Shown here one piece after another: positions 1 through 10,634 of a stretch of DNA of 64,000 bases; the first letter of the stretch is position 1, and every line of letters begins with the position of its first letter. This stretch comes from Malurus cyaneus samueli (lineage: Eukaryota > Chordata > Aves > Passeriformes > Maluridae), in the NCBI GenBank assembly GCA_009741485.1, contig CM019214.1:55601771-55665770 (forward strand), written 5' to 3'. A model generated the notes under the pieces. It was not told where the DNA came from. It searched no databases and worked only from the letters and a program-made list of their open reading frames with translations. Both the position numbers and the translations under genes were made by a program.

Positions 1-296
1 GTACAAACAGCAAATTGAGTCGCTCTGATTTTAAAAAATCTTTTTTAAATTAACACATAGAATAGGACAGGATAAAGAGGCTAGGTATTCACTGAACATC
101 TGCTATTTCTGTGTCATTCAGGTGACTCATATACCTGCATTTTCCCTGGGGATGCCAAGTTGTTAAAACCGGTTTCTACTACAAGACTGGTGCCAGTAGA
201 AAATGTGAATAAATTTAACTTCAGTGAAGTGGCATTCCACAATATTTCTTTTGCTGAAGCCCTAACACAAGGTTACAGCCCATCTACTTCACTGTG

Positions 297-353
297 TTTT
301 TTTTTTTTGGTTTTTTTTTTTGGTTTTTTTTTTTTTGTTTGTTTTTTTTTTTT
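297..353 (+). repeat. T-rich low-complexity tract
   Basis: Nearly continuous T with occasional GG and GTTTG interruptions. It could be the reverse-complemented A-rich tail of an old retroposed sequence, but no element body is recognisable next to it. Confidence 0.85.
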
Positions 354-2247
354 AATTAACTCATTACCACTGGTAGTCTAGACAAAATAAAATTCTTTAA
401 TTATTGGCTATGTTTAGAAAATCCCCATTCTTGGGCAGATGTGCCTGTCATGTAAAGATATAATCTGGATTCTTTGAGTTACTCATAAATGGCTCATCCT
501 TGTGATGAACTATGTGTAGCACATTTGAATACACGCCTCTTCAGGCATCCACAGATCAACCTGGCACATTCAGTCTTTTCCCAAACTTCCCTGCTGCATG
601 GTGCTAAAAGGTGACATAAAGGTACCATCAACAATCAGCAACTGACTCAAAAAGAATATCTGTGATTAATTTCTGGCTTCCCTGCATTTGTTGCCTCAGT
701 GTTTTGAAAGTGATTTCTCTATCAGCAACCAAAACAGAGCTTCACGTTGCCCTAGTTAAGAGAATAATAGCAACTGCTTTACATTGCAAAGTGTTCATCT
801 TCTATGCTTTCAATGATCTTTTTAGTTTTCTCCATTCTAATAGGGAAAATGTCTCCAATCCATATGGCTTTCTCTTTCAGACTTTTCCTATGGCAAATAA
901 AGGATTTAGTGATCACTTGTATGGAAATGATAATCTAGATTAATTGCCCAATTTTTTGATTTCTGAATATCTAAATATCCTTCAATGCTAACTGAAATAA
1001 TCATAAATTTTCAGCCAGCTGCATAATAATGAGCCCATTGAAGGGAATCATATATGTCCTGAATATGTATTTGTATAACGAGACAGCCCTGGCTCTGAAC
1101 CAGCAGGCTGTTTTTGTAGAACCTTTTCCCTGAATTAATCCTCAGTCATTGAAGCTTTTAGAAATAAATAAAATTTTATCAATGTATTTCAAATAATCCA
1201 ATCTCTGAATAAATCAAATAGAATTTTTGGCTGCAGAAATATATTTTAGTGCAAAAAAAAAAATTTACTTCAAAATGATAGCTCTTCATTATGCAACAGT
1301 TTGCCACTATTGTTTATTGGATCTTCTCTGCCATGACAGAAAGAAAGACTGCCAGAGAGATACAGAAAACAACTTCCAATGAAATTCTGGTGTCATTAAA
1401 GAGAATGACAAAATTCCTATTAACTTCAATAAGCTCAAGAAAAGCCTTTACACAGATTAGTTGGCTATTAGTTACATAACTGTATCTATGCATGCTGGCT
1501 AAACAATGAATCTTCTCAAAGCTGCCCATAAAGTTATATAAAAATAAAGGAAAGGAATTTTATGTATGTCTTTTATACAAGAGAAGAGGGTTCATAGAAG
1601 AGAAAGCAATAAGTTTTTTGTGCCATTTCCAGACACAAAAAGAGTACCTCTATGACAGAGAAAGTTATTTCACTAAAATCTTACCTTCCTAAGAAAGACA
1701 CAGTGAGAAAGGCATTTCTAGCTGGACTCATAAGGAAAAGTGTGAGAAAAATTTATATTTTAAAACAATATCACAAAAAGAAGCTTAGATCTGGAGAAAA
1801 GAATTAGTGTTATCTAACCTGTTTATCCTGTGTTATCAAAAACAGGATTGTGTTGTATTCTTGTAAATATACCAAAGAAACACTTTATCATTGCTTTCTT
1901 TTTTTTTCCAATAGTGAAAGCAGATGGCTAGGTTCCTTTGATTATTTGGTCCAAAAAAGGATCAGTGTTGAATCTAGACAATATAAATTTACAAATACAG
2001 TGGTTTTTTTTTTCCCATTAAGATAATTTTCACATGATAATTTTGTATAAGGCAAATAAAAAGTCCCAAGACAGTACTCCTGCACAAATTTGAAGATTTG
2101 CAGAACAAACTCTGCATATAGACAGACTTTACAAAGTAAATATAGCCTGCAATTATTTTACTGAAGTTTATCCCTCAGAGAACAAATAAAAAATCTTAGT
2201 ATTAACAAAACTCTTAAGGCTATGTTTCACCTTGTTGATTCTCTCCT

Positions 2248-2335
2248 TTGTTTTCTTTTTTTTGTTTGTTTGTTTGTTTTTTTTTTGGTTTTTTTGTTTG
2301 TTTGTTTGTTTCATTTTGTTTTTTGTTTTTTCTTG
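2248..2335 (+). repeat. (TTTG)n / T-rich tract
   Basis: Two runs of the TTTG tetramer separated by a pure T block, then T-rich sequence with TTTTG units. The same composition recurs at 6177-6222 and, as the complement, at 25140-25300. Confidence 0.85.
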
Positions 2336-2555
2336 TTATTGTGATATTATGGAAACAAGTATTACAAACTATTAACCTATGGCTGTAGCTGGAGAAATAC
2401 TAACGTATTTAACACTCATTAAGCACTCCTGGTATGATAATTTTTCCACCTATCACCCCTTGGCAGTTATGTTTTGGTAGACCAGAAGCTGAGACACAAA
2501 GTTTGCTAAAGGCTAAAGTAAAGCAATTAAATTAATCTTGAATGTTCCAGAGGGG

Positions 2556-2576
2556 AAAAAAAAAAAAAAAAAAAAA
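2556..2576 (+). repeat. poly(A) run, 21 bases
   Basis: An uninterrupted run of 21 A directly visible after a GGGG. No retroposed gene body is recognisable upstream. Confidence 0.9.
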
Positions 2577-5416
2577 GGTTCAACTCTTCTATTCCTTTAT
2601 TCTTTGTTTATAGCAGCAACTGTGCATATCTGACAAGGCCGTGACCCTGATCCCTTCTTCTAAGAATACATTTACAATTGTATCTTTGGAATAATTCTTC
2701 TCTATTGCAAAAACAAGTAATTCAAGCTTTCTTGAAATTCTGACTCAGCTTCCCAATCACCAGAAAGGGGCCAATAATGGATGGCTTGCATTATTTTCTG
2801 ATAAGCTGCATGTAACTGAACTCAGTAATTTAAATTTATTTTTAATCCATCCATTGATGGATGATTAGTAACCATTACTCATAAAATGTCTAAAAAATCT
2901 AGGCACCTACCCCAAGTTTTAGAAATATCACATTACATATATGGAATTCTTTATTCCATTTTGCACTAATGACTGCAGATAAATTAAATGTATGTAATTA
3001 AAAGTTTCAGGAATGTATTTACAATTTACATATCTTAACATATATAAGACATCAGTTCTTTTACATTTACTTCAAAGGAAAAATTAATTCTCTTACTATA
3101 TTGTGGCAAGAACTAATTGTTGGTGGGGTGTTTTTCCTTTGAAGACTCAGCTTTGTCATGAAACCTACACTGGTTAGAGAGCACTACCAAAGCAAGAATT
3201 TCATGCTGACCGCTATCTTTGCACTTTCCTACATGTTCTCGGGCTAACCACAGTGAAAGGAAAGGCAGAAAATGATTTCTCCAATTTATTATTGTATTTG
3301 TCTGGAGGCAATTTTCTGACTGAAATGACACAAAATCCACTGGGAAACAAGAGCTATGGACCTTACAAATATGCAGCCATCACTTTTATGATCAAGCTTT
3401 TGACTCTGTTGCTATGGCTGTCATAATAAGCAGAAACACAATGGGAGAAAAATAAAAAGGTTTTTTTGTTTGAAATTCCTTGGTGCATTCCTAGCACCCA
3501 CAAAATTGCTGCCTATTGCAGGCACCACAGAGTCTAAAAAATGATTCCACACACTGTTGGCAGCTCCTGTCAGCTGAGATGGTACCTGTTATTCACTTCG
3601 GCATGTCAATATTTTAAAAAATCATCACAGCTGCCTATTCTTCAGTGAATGTATTTTAATGTGGATGATTTTGGCAATTGTTTTTCTTTTGCTGCCTATC
3701 AGAATCTTCTGGTATCCTTCAGCTTCTCCCTCTTTCCATTTACTCTTTATCAAACAAAAACCAGAAGAAATCAATGGGAGGAATGACACTGAAATTGTTT
3801 TCCTGGACAGAATACAGTCAATATTATCTTCTGCTGCCTGTAGGCTTATCATTACTACATTTCCATGTATCCAATTACGATTTCTGTAACCCGGGAGCCT
3901 CAGATTCTGCTTGCAATGTGCTGCAGCTGGCACGCTGCTCCTCCTCACCAAGTGTGACTGGGTTTTGCAGGTAGTCACTGTTACCATTCTGATTTAAAAG
4001 GAGTTTGATGTGGTAAAAAAAAAATAAAATCTATCAGACAGTCCAAAATGGCTGAGAGCACTTATGTGGCCTTTTGCACTTCATTTTCTGATCCAGCTGG
4101 GCAGGAGTACAGCTGACTGCAGGAATGTCTCTTATCTGCTCTGTTGGGTGGCAGCAGATTAAACAGTGAACCCCAATCAGGCTGGAAACAGAAACGTGCT
4201 TGGTATGAACAGACAGCTGTGTGGAGGTTGGTAACTAAGGCTGTGACTCACTGCATGGAGCTCTGGAAGAGCTAAATAGGAATTGGCTCAGTCCTAGGGA
4301 AGAAGTATTTTGTTACAGTCTGCATGATCTTAGAAGTAGTGAGTGTGGATGGTGTCCTGATTGAAAGTGAAGCTTAGGGAAACATGATATATTCAGTTTT
4401 CTGCTGGTTAGTAAGGAGATGACACAGAGGTCCTGAAGTCAACAAGCAGTAATTGTAAGTTCTGCGGAATGTTTGAATCCAGGAGCAAAAAATTCAAATG
4501 TGTAGGTCTGAGAGCTCCCTAGACCCTCAGAAGCTCACCTGTACATAAATAATAATTACGTTTCTAGCTCCTGCAGGTGCTGAACTTCACAGGCTCACAA
4601 ACAGCAGCTGGGGCCTGATTTGCCAGCTGGCCTGAAAGAGCACTAGTTCTCATATTTGTTTTCACTTGAACTGCTCCCCACAGGAAACTCAGGTATTTTT
4701 TTTCCTCTCCCTACATGTACTGTTTTTGAAACAGGAGTCTACTTCTATTCCCAAAAGTGGAATTCATAATTATAGAAAAGGCATTATAATTTCAGATTTG
4801 AGCAACTCGGTCTGCATATTTGTGTATTCAAGAAATCTATCCAAACAAGCAGTATAAATTATTTATTATGATTTTACTTGGTACCAAGGGTCAAGCACTC
4901 ATCTTTGATTAGCTGATGGCTTCTTTTTATCTCTCAGATCAATAGAAAAAGGTGGAAGGTGGGAAAAAACCCTTATGATTTTTGTTCTTCTCAAGCCTTC
5001 CTTGTGTATACTGAATATCAGTTGAACAAAGACACAAGCTATGCTGAGAATAATAATATGGTCTGCAAAACCCACTCACCAAATAAGAAGCTGATAAAAC
5101 AGAAGTGACAAGCCAAAGGGAACAAAGTATCTTTTCACTTGCATATTCAAATGTAAATATGCAAATTTTTAAAATCCACTTTTATTCTGCTGTGAACCTG
5201 GAATTATGATAAACTTTGACAACTTTATTTCTTCTGTTTCTAATTGCACATTCTTTTCCTTAAATACAAATATTTCCCTAATATTTCAAATACCCATGTT
5301 AAATGGAATTTTCTCTTCTGTGTTTTCTGTCCAACATAATTTTTTCCTCTTTTGTTGTTTTCTTTTTTCTTTCTTTGTACATACTCATGAATTCCCCAAT
5401 GTCCCCACACAATTAA

Positions 5417-5438
5417 TTTTTTTTTTTTTTTTTTTTTT
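5417..5438 (+). repeat. poly(T) run, 22 bases
   Basis: An uninterrupted T run ahead of CTTTCTGG. No element body is recognisable on either side. Confidence 0.9.
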
Positions 5439-6176
5439 CTTTCTGGCTTAGTGAAAAGGAGCTATAAACAGTCGGGAAACTGCAGTTCCAGTAGCATTGC
5501 CCAACAGAGTGCTGGCACTGCTGTCACACTTTTTTGGAGAGCTTTCCTTACTTTCCCTGAACATAATGTAGCATAAATACTTAAAATACTTGAGATGGCT
5601 GAAAGGCACGTTTTCAGTTCACTGAGGAGCAAAAAGTGTAAGAAGAGATACTGATTTTTTGGAGAAAATCCAATTCAGCTCTTCCTTCCACATGCAATTT
5701 ATTAAAGAATAAGCACAACAAAAGAAAGAGGGAAAAAGAAAACTGTCCAGAAATGCCACTTCTGTGATACAAAGGAGTTATTGGGTGTCTAATTTGTTAC
5801 CAGAGGCTTTTATAAATTTTTCTGACTCTCCTGTGATACCTCCAATCTGTCCAAGTCCTATGTGGCTCTTTTGAATTGTGACTGTGTCTGCAGCATATAA
5901 TCAGAGGTGTAACATGAAAGACGGGTCAGCTGGGATACAGCAAACAATAATCACTGGTGGTATGCAAATCAGCAGTTTTCCATTATTAAAATAGTTTACA
6001 AAAACTCAAGACATCCATTGAATTCATATGACTTTAGTGAAATCTTGAATTTAGACTTAAAAAAAAACTGATCCATTTTGACAAGAGTTTTCAAAATAAA
6101 TACTGAGCCAAATTTTAAAGTTACCTCTAAAACAGACATTACATTCTTTCTTATGACTTCTTTGATTTCAAGTGTC

Positions 6177-6222
6177 TTTTTTATTTGTTTTTTTGTTTTT
6201 TTTGTTTGTTTTTTGTTTTTTG
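6177..6222 (+). repeat. T-rich tract with TTTG units
   Basis: T blocks broken by single Gs, like the tract at 2248-2335. Confidence 0.8.
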
Positions 6223-6415
6223 TCTATCACTTTTCCATCAGCAGAACAAATGGAGCAAATGGCATATAAGATTAATGGGTTGAGGTAAGGAGAGCTAGGT
6301 CACTACCAATTCTGGTCATGGGAAAAATAGAAGCAACTTGAGGAAGATAAATTTATTTCCATTTAATAACAGTGTAGATGGTGAGAAATAAACCCAAAAC
6401 TTCCTCCCAGACCCA

Positions 6416-6760
6416 ATGTCCCTCCTGATTCACTTCCTCCCCCTGAGCAGCGCAGAAGAGATGAGGAATGAGGGTTGCAGTCAGTTCATAAACCATTTTC
6501 TCTGCTGCACCTTCCACCTCACACTGTTGTCCTGTTCCAGCGTGGGCTTCCCCCTACAGGATACAGTCCTTCAGGAACAGACTGCTTCATCCTGGATCTC
6601 CTTCAGGCCACAGTTCTTGCCACAAAACCTTCTCTAGCATGGGCTCCCCTCCACAGACCACAGCTCCAGTCATGAACCTGCTTCTGCATGGACTTTCCAC
6701 AGGCTGTAGCATTCGTCAGAGCACATCCATCTACTGCATCTGAGTGTGGCCTGTAGAGGG
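6416..6760. repeat. degenerate interspersed repeat with ~47-bp modules
   Basis: The stretch is richer in G and C than its flanks. From about 6533 it resolves into successive modules at 6533-6566 (partial), 6567-6613, 6614-6663, 6664-6709 and 6710-6756, full modules being 46-50 bases. Each module has a CTTC/CTCC start, a core resembling GCATGGGCTCC and an end in ACAG or TAG. Similar modular blocks occur in avian repeats, probably LTR-associated, but I cannot name the family. Frames at 6416-6637 and 6475-6675 run through it and are not convincing genes. Confidence 0.55.
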
Positions 6761-7421
6761 GCATGGACCAGGTAAAAAGTCATCTGAGCATGTAATTTTA
6801 ATGTATAATAATTGAATGCTCTACAAATACTGAATTTGGGGCTTGGATTATTTTTGGGCTTGGATTATTTAAATATAATTTAAATTTCTGCCTCTGTTAC
6901 ATAAGTAAATGTTGGGATCTTGACCTTAAACCTCATCTAATTTATCAGCAATATGCAGGGAGGAGAATACAATGTGAATGAAGGTAGAAAAGGATCATTG
7001 CCATTCATTTGGATTATTAAGCTTCAGGATTACAGTAGCATTGGTGCCAAGAGTGGACTTCACATAAAAATAAAATTTTTAAAAGTATCTTAGGGAGCCA
7101 AGTAGATTTCAAGATGTCATGTTATTTTCAGCTGCTATCTCAAACATGGCTTCCCAAGAGACAGAAGCTTATTCCAGTCTGTGAATCAGGTGTGCCTCTG
7201 AAGCTGAACACAAAGAACATAAGCCTGTAGTTGTGGCTTTTCAGTTTCTCTGCTGTCAGATTTTTTTTTAACTGAAATTTTGCAGATTTTAATCTCTTTC
7301 CCTGGCAGATACAGGTTTATAAATAGAAGAATCTGATTTTCTCAGACAGAATCTGTTATCCTTGGCCCTTGGGCTCCTTTGAGTAATATTTGCTATCCTA
7401 TGAAACATGAGTTTCGTGAGA
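6761..7421. other. noncoding, nothing recognised
   Basis: AT-rich sequence with no recognisable element. A 15-base direct repeat (GGGCTTGGATTATTT) occurs twice a few bases apart near 6838-6872. Confidence 0.55.
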
Positions 7422-7620
7422 AACTCCATCCTTTATCGGATGTGGGGGAAACATAATGAAAAAGGATGCGGAAAAGGCTGAGGAACTTAGCACTTTCTTT
7501 GCCTCACTTTTTAATAACAAGACCAGGACCAATTTTTGCCAAGGTACCCAGCTCCCTGAGCTGGAAGACAGACAGGGAGTAGAATGAAGCCCCATAATGC
7601 AGGAGAGGAAATGATCAGAG
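7422..7620 (+). mobile_element. CR1 LINE fragment, ORF2 middle part (sense)
   Basis: The plus-strand translation from 7471 reads EKAEELSTFFASLFNNKT, matching the part of CR1 ORF2 just upstream of the reverse-transcriptase core (family consensus close to EKAEVLNAFFASVFNSKT). It continues through a segment resembling 'GTACCCAGCTCCCTGAGCTG' and 'AATGAAGCCCCATAAT'. An in-frame break lies upstream of 7471, so it is a dead fragment. It is followed at once by a CR1 piece of opposite orientation. Confidence 0.8.
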
Positions 7621-7624
7621 AGCT

Positions 7625-7878
7625 CTCTTCACACCCTCCCTTCAGATACATATGGACATTGATGAAGTCACTTCTGTCAGTTTCTTCTCAAGGCTTAACA
7701 GGCACAACTCCCTCAGCCTTCCCTCGTTAGAGAGAAGCTCCAATTTTTTAATCATCTTTGTTGTCCTCTGTTGGGTCTGCTCCAGGAGCTCCATGTTAGT
7801 CTTGCACTGAAGAGCCCAGAACTGAACAAAGCACTCCAGAAGTGACTTCACCAGAGCTGAATACGGGGAAGGATCACC
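7625..7878 (-). mobile_element. CR1 LINE fragment, ORF2 C-terminal part (antisense)
   Basis: In plus-strand reading it begins with the CR1 antisense signature 'CACACCCTCCCTTCAGATA' and continues through the antisense of the Leu/Glu-rich C-terminal ORF2 region, including 'CATCTTTGTTGTCCTCTG' and 'GAGCCCAGAACTG'. The minus-strand frame 7642-7893 encodes recognisable CR1 ORF2 residues (LLEQTQQRTTKMIKKLELLS, then RLRELCLLSLEKK). It lies between two sense CR1 pieces. Confidence 0.85.
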
Positions 7879-7881
7879 TAA

Positions 7882-8238
7882 TTTTTGGGCCACTCACTAC
7901 GTGATGCACATTGAGGTGCTGGAGTTCAGAGAAAAACAACAAAGCTGGTGAAGGGTCTGGAGCATGAGTCCTGCAAGGAGCAGCTGAGGTTGTTCAGTTT
8001 GGAGAAGAGGAGGATTAGGGGTGACCTTATCACTCTCCACAAGTACCTGAAAGGATGTTGTAGCCAGGGGGGGCATTTGTCCTTTTTCCCAATTAATGAC
8101 TACTGGAATGAGAGGAAATGGCTTCAAATTGTACCATGGATGTATTAGATTACATTTTAGAATTATTTACTTTTCACAGAAAGAGTTGTAAAGTATTGGA
8201 GCAAACTTCCTGGGGAAGTGGTGGAGCCCAAAGCAAAC
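7882..8238 (+). mobile_element. CR1 LINE fragment, ORF2 C-terminus and start of 3' UTR (sense)
   Basis: It starts with the CR1 segment 'GGCCACTCACTAC', runs through 'CATTGAGGTGCTGGAG', 'GGTGAAGGGTCTGGAGCA' and the block ending 'TACCTGAAAGGATGTTGTAG', and loses similarity at 'GAAGTGGTGGAG'. This covers nearly the same CR1 region as the antisense piece just upstream, so the two form a divergent inverted pair. Many substitutions and frame breaks show an old, inactive copy. It ends where a probable LTR begins. Confidence 0.85.
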
Positions 8239-8239
8239 C

Positions 8240-8580
8240 TGTTGTACTCGAAGATGGTTGCTGGCACAGACCTCACACACCAACAGATGCGACGGGAAGG
8301 TGTCAAGCATCAGCCCTTTATTATCTCACAGTGTAACTCTCAATACTCTCTCTCTCAAGAACCTTCCATGGTTCCTCCACAAGTGCTCTCTTGCTGGTAC
8401 CTGAACATCCCCTTTTATAGCAGCTACTTCCTGGCTTCTTCATCCCAGCTGGAGAGCATTAAGCTCTCACAAATTCTCTTCAGCTGGTACTCCAATGTCT
8501 CCTTTTACAGCAGCTGAGCTCTTTTACCTTTATCTAATTAGTTACAAATCTCTATTTCACATTGTAAAATGTCACACACA
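8240..8580 (-). mobile_element. probable retroviral LTR (minus orientation), no internal region
   Basis: Read on the minus strand it has a TATA-like TATAAAAGGGG (plus positions about 8410-8420) and, about 95 bases downstream, AATAAAGGGCTGA (about 8308-8320), the TATA-to-poly(A) spacing usual in LTRs. The left edge reads TGTTGTACTCG, which on the minus strand is an LTR end finishing in CA. The right edge is uncertain; 8580 is chosen because the plus strand there ends ...CACACA. I found no matching target-site duplication, so it may be truncated. No gag, pol or env remains. Confidence 0.5.
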
Positions 8581-9759
8581 AAAGTTGCTTATCTATACTG
8601 GCTGTCCACAGATGGTGATGGTGTTTGGTTGGATTTAGTGATCTTTTTCCAGCATTTAACAATTCTACAAAGCTATGATTTTACATATATTTCAACTAAA
8701 AGCATAGAAAACACTGGCAGCACTGCACTGTACCTTACTGGTAGGTCAATATTTTTTTATAACTCTGAGGAATTTGTTGCACGCCTCTGGGAGAGAAGTA
8801 AGGATGTTTACAAGGGCAAAGTCAGGAATGGAGTTCTTTGGAGTACTTTGCCCCACGTTATGCCCAGTCTTTCTCCTGAAAACAGCAAGATGTGCTGGTC
8901 CGAAACAGAAAAAGAAAGAAAATTAACAGTTAAGTTCATGGTCAGGAAATAATTCTTTGGCTTACCTTCCAGTACTCTTACTTATACCAGAGATATTAGC
9001 AGAAGAGGATAGCAATTTATTTACTGTATAAAGAGTGGTTTTTATCTTTATTCCCTTTTTTGTCTCTTGCTTTTGAGTCTCATTGAGAAGTAAACTGGCA
9101 AGTCTGTGCTCATTCACTTGTAAATTAATGAAAATATGTTAAGACCTTTCATCTTCATTCTAAGTTGAGACAGAACAGGCATGTTCTGTATATCACCATG
9201 CAGCAGAGCAGAAAGATTATTTGGTGTAGGAATGGCAAAAGATCAATGCATTCAGTGTATAATTTAATGCTCATAGGAAATGAGTTTGTTCTTAATAATA
9301 GGAAGGTCTACTGTTTCAGTTTTGTTAATGAGAAAAGTCACAAAAGAGCTAGAATCTCAAATGAGAGAGAGAGAGACCTTAAAGAGGAAAAAAATCCTGA
9401 TATACATTTAATTGGGATATCAGACAATACAATTCACTCCCAGTGGAGAAAAAGATTCACGTGTATTGTAGTAAAGTTTGCACAAAAAGAGAGCCATGTA
9501 TCTCTCTATGCCATTGTGACTAACTGCCTCAATAATTTTCTTTTTCCTTTTTTCACATTTTTGCAGCTGGTTATAGTGGCAACCTAACAATAAAAATTAT
9601 ATCATAATTCCATTTTTACAATTTCAACACAAATATAGCATAACAGTAGATTTTCCCCAAGCATAAGAACTTAAAGAAGAAAGATGTCTGTCCCAAACAC
9701 TGTTAAGGCCACAGAAGGACTTTGCCATCAGATAAGCACAGAAGGGAATGATGGGGTGG
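8581..9759. other. noncoding, nothing recognised
   Basis: Two plus frames, 8569-8952 (127 codons) and 9165-9587 (140 codons), pass through. Neither has a recognisable domain, a supporting splice context or coding-like composition. Part of the region may belong to the LTR on its left if that element is longer than drawn. Confidence 0.5.
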
Positions 9760-10319
9760 TGATAATTCCAGACCAGGAGAGGTAAGATCTGGTTAGCATA
9801 TCCTGAGTAATGCACTCAGGCAAAAATTCACACTGGCAAAGCATGTAAAGAACCAAATGCTCATACACAGATCACTGGGCAAAGATCACTGCACCTTATG
9901 GGACAGATGACATCTGGGACCACCAATGACCACTGAAGCCCCTTCAGTGGACTGAAGGGGACTTCATCTGGAACTTGGTCTGCCAGATAAGCCACCACAG
10001 CAAGAACTGGAGATAAGATAAAGTTTGTTAACTGTTGTCTAGTGCTATCTCACACCTAGTGGGAGAGAAGAATGGATCACTGATAATGGACACAAAGAAT
10101 GCAGATTTATGGGCCACAAGGAAAGCCAATTCAGCAATTATGCTGAAATCAACTCTGAATGGATGAAATGCAGTTCTGCAGGGGGAGATCACAAGTACCA
10201 ACTCACAGACCACCAACCAAGACAGCAACCAACTCAAAGGAAGAGAAAGGTTGAGTTTGGGATTAATCAGCCTTAGAAATGAGGGAATCATTTCATAAAA
10301 AGATTAGGAAACTGTGTAG

Positions 10320-10361
10320 CCAATGAGCATTAATTCTTTTGTTTGCTAAAACCTATAAATA
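10320..10361 (+). promoter_or_regulatory. LTR promoter: CCAAT and TATA boxes
   Basis: CCAAT at 10320-10324 lies about 30 bases before TATAAATA at 10354-10361. Transcription would start about 25-30 bases further on and read rightward. Activity in the present genome is unknown. Confidence 0.45.
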
Positions 10362-10506
10362 GTGACAAGTTTTGAATGACCCCACCACCTAGAAGCCAGG
10401 GAGAAGGAGGAACAACAGGATAAGGCTGGTGGTGGCTGTTTTCTGCTTGGACTCTCTCTATACCTTTTCATTTCCTTCCTGTCTTTCTACCTCACATTCA
10501 TTGTAA

Positions 10507-10512
10507 AATAAA
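10507..10512 (+). terminator. LTR polyadenylation signal AATAAA
   Basis: A canonical hexamer about 150 bases after the TATA box and 117 bases before the LTR end, consistent with an R/U5 boundary shortly downstream. Confidence 0.5.
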
Positions 10513-10634
10513 TTCTGGATAATTGACTTTGGCATATGGTCTAGTTTGCATTCCATTCAGGCTGAAACATCTCTCAATAATGCAAATTTAACACTAAGTA
10601 TTTAAGTTTTGATAGTTTTTGGCATAACAGGTGG

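Larger units (their letters stand above)
1..6415. other. noncoding AT-rich stretch with T-rich simple repeats
   Basis: I recognise no gene or interspersed repeat here. Several open frames of 60-120 codons exist, for example 662-943 (+) and 3625-3987 (-), but opposite strands are open together near 3.6-4.0 kb. None shows a domain, signal peptide or flanking splice sites, so I treat them as chance. The 3.85-4.65 kb part is somewhat richer in G and C than its surroundings, without a recognisable cause. Low-complexity tracts are listed separately. Confidence 0.6.
9760..10629 (+). mobile_element. solo LTR, ERVL-like, with 5-bp target-site duplication
   Basis: The element starts TGATAATTCC and ends GGCATAACA, giving the TG...CA ends of an LTR with partly complementary termini. 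It is flanked by GGTGG at 9755-9759 and 10630-10634, a 5-bp target-site duplication, which is the length typical of ERVL-type integrases. Inside are CCAAT at 10320-10324, a TATAAATA box at 10354-10361 and AATAAA at 10507-10512, in the order and spacing of an LTR promoter and polyadenylation site on the plus strand. At 870 bp it has no coding interior, so it is a solo LTR left by recombination. Minus frame 10028-10291 is a shadow. Confidence 0.65.

Noticed and set aside
3625..3987. 120-codon minus frame overlapping two plus frames
   Set aside because: Both strands are open, no domain or splice context, and no composition bias favouring one.
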